Assembly: GCF_043641665.1 (NCBI RefSeq) | Contig: NC_092196.1 | Span: forward strand, 310,001 to 374,000 | DNA: 64,000 bases | Direction: 5' to 3' | From: Enoplosus armatus | Lineage: Eukaryota > Chordata > Actinopteri > Centrarchiformes > Enoplosidae | Shown here: in pieces, positions 63,262-64,000 of the stretch | Numbering within the stretch: the first letter of the stretch is position 1 | Layout: each line of letters begins with the position of its first letter | Program-made: the position numbers and the translations under genes | The notes under the pieces: generated by a model | Database searches by the model: none | Told to the model about the DNA's origin: nothing | The model's input: only the letters and a program-made list of their open reading frames with translations

Positions 63262-63701
63262 GACGCGTCCGACGGATACGTGGGCAGACGTCAAATTCTT
63301 TTTTTTTAAATGAATGAACTAGCAATGCTTCACATCCACGCTTCTTCTCATTCTTTATGTCCTCCTCTCTTCTTTTTTCCTCCTTCTTCTTCTTCTAATT
63401 CTTCCTCTTTTTCTCCAGCAGTTAGAAGAGGTCTTCACCAAAGTCTGACATCTGAACTTCACAAGAGTCCGTGTCACGCAGGCATTGAGAGAACCATCGG
63501 TATATATATGTTTTCACTGATTTGTGTTTCATCTCTCCTTTACTTTACATTCCTATTACTGTAATGTATCATTAGGATGCAGTAACTTAAATGAAACACT
63601 AGAGGTCTGTCTATGTTCAGGTTTTCATATTTGCAGCCATCCATGCTGTGTTCCTGCTCATCTTACGAGAGCTCTCTGTCTACCATCGAGTATTCAAATT
63701 C

Positions 63702-63707
63702 AATAAA
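63702..63707 (+). promoter_or_regulatory. Candidate polyadenylation signal AATAAA of plus-strand PLA2G4C-like gene
   Basis: Canonical AATAAA 441 nt after the stop codon on the same strand, followed by A/T-rich DNA. The 3' flank 63262-64000 otherwise shows a pyrimidine tract with a possible 3'-UTR acceptor near 63418 and no further recognisable gene. Confidence 0.6.
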
Positions 63708-64000
63708 GCTTGCTTTAAAAAGGAAGAGTTCAACAATATGCTTATTCGTAGGGGTTGACCAATGTGGTTTTTTCAGGGCAGTTTCCGACAGCGATTGTTA
63801 GCAATCAAGCAGAGCTTGTTTGCTCGCAGCTTTTTTTTTCTTTCTTTTTTTTTTAAGGGGCGGGGTTTATTACGTCTATCTGCCAAATAATCACTAGTTT
63901 GAATCAGATTCAAACTTAGACATCCCGCCAATATAACTTCATTTCGCGTGCCTGGACTCTGTTTAGCAGCACTAAATGCCTCATATTGCCAGACCTGATT

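Overview
This window looks like nuclear DNA of a ray-finned (teleost) fish. Coding exons are short and separated by long AT-rich introns. Dinucleotide repeats are very dense, and there are teleost-type interspersed repeats: tRNA-derived SINEs, L2-like LINE fragments and fold-back/hAT-like non-autonomous elements. There are no bacterial operons, rRNA or CRISPR arrays. Three protein-coding genes can be assembled by hand from exon homology, splice sites and phase.

Left two thirds (1-40838, minus strand): the 5' part of a carbonic anhydrase-related protein X/XI gene (CA10/CA11 family, catalytically inactive secreted neurexin ligands). Exon 1 (40778-40838) encodes the signal peptide. Exon 2 (37982-38056) carries the WWAYKDVVQGSFVP block. 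Exon 3 (8733-8875) carries the [12 protein letters not shown]...[10 protein letters not shown] block. Intron 2 is about 29 kb, and intron 3 runs off the left edge, so the zinc-site region and C-terminus lie outside the window. A CpG-rich stretch at about 40.84-41.37 kb is the likely promoter.

Right third (43111-63261): two paralogous group IVC cytosolic phospholipase A2 genes (cPLA2-gamma, PLA2G4C-like) in divergent, head-to-head orientation. The minus-strand copy has 13 coding exons (548 aa, 43111-51013) and keeps the oxyanion glycines, the GVSGSTW nucleophile elbow and the catalytic-Asp motif DAG. The plus-strand copy has 14 coding exons (629 aa, 55179-63261). It has a longer Pro/Ala-rich N-terminus, a changed nucleophile elbow (GVSSSAW) and an extra 63-bp exon that looks like a duplicate of the exon before it. 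Neither protein ends in a CaaX prenylation motif. The 3'-terminal exons of the two copies are much more alike than the middle exons, which suggests gene conversion or uneven constraint.

Mobile-element activity can be seen inside the genes. The clearest case is a tRNA-derived SINE in intron 6 of the minus-strand PLA2 gene: its 12-bp target-site duplication spans the 5' splice site of exon 6 and so duplicated the splice donor. The CA10-like and PLA2G4C-like genes lie only 2.3 kb apart, which recalls the co-location of CA11 and PLA2G4C on human 19q13.33 (from memory) and bears on whether the fish gene is the CA11 co-orthologue. All exon coordinates come from hand reading; no alignment or database search was run.
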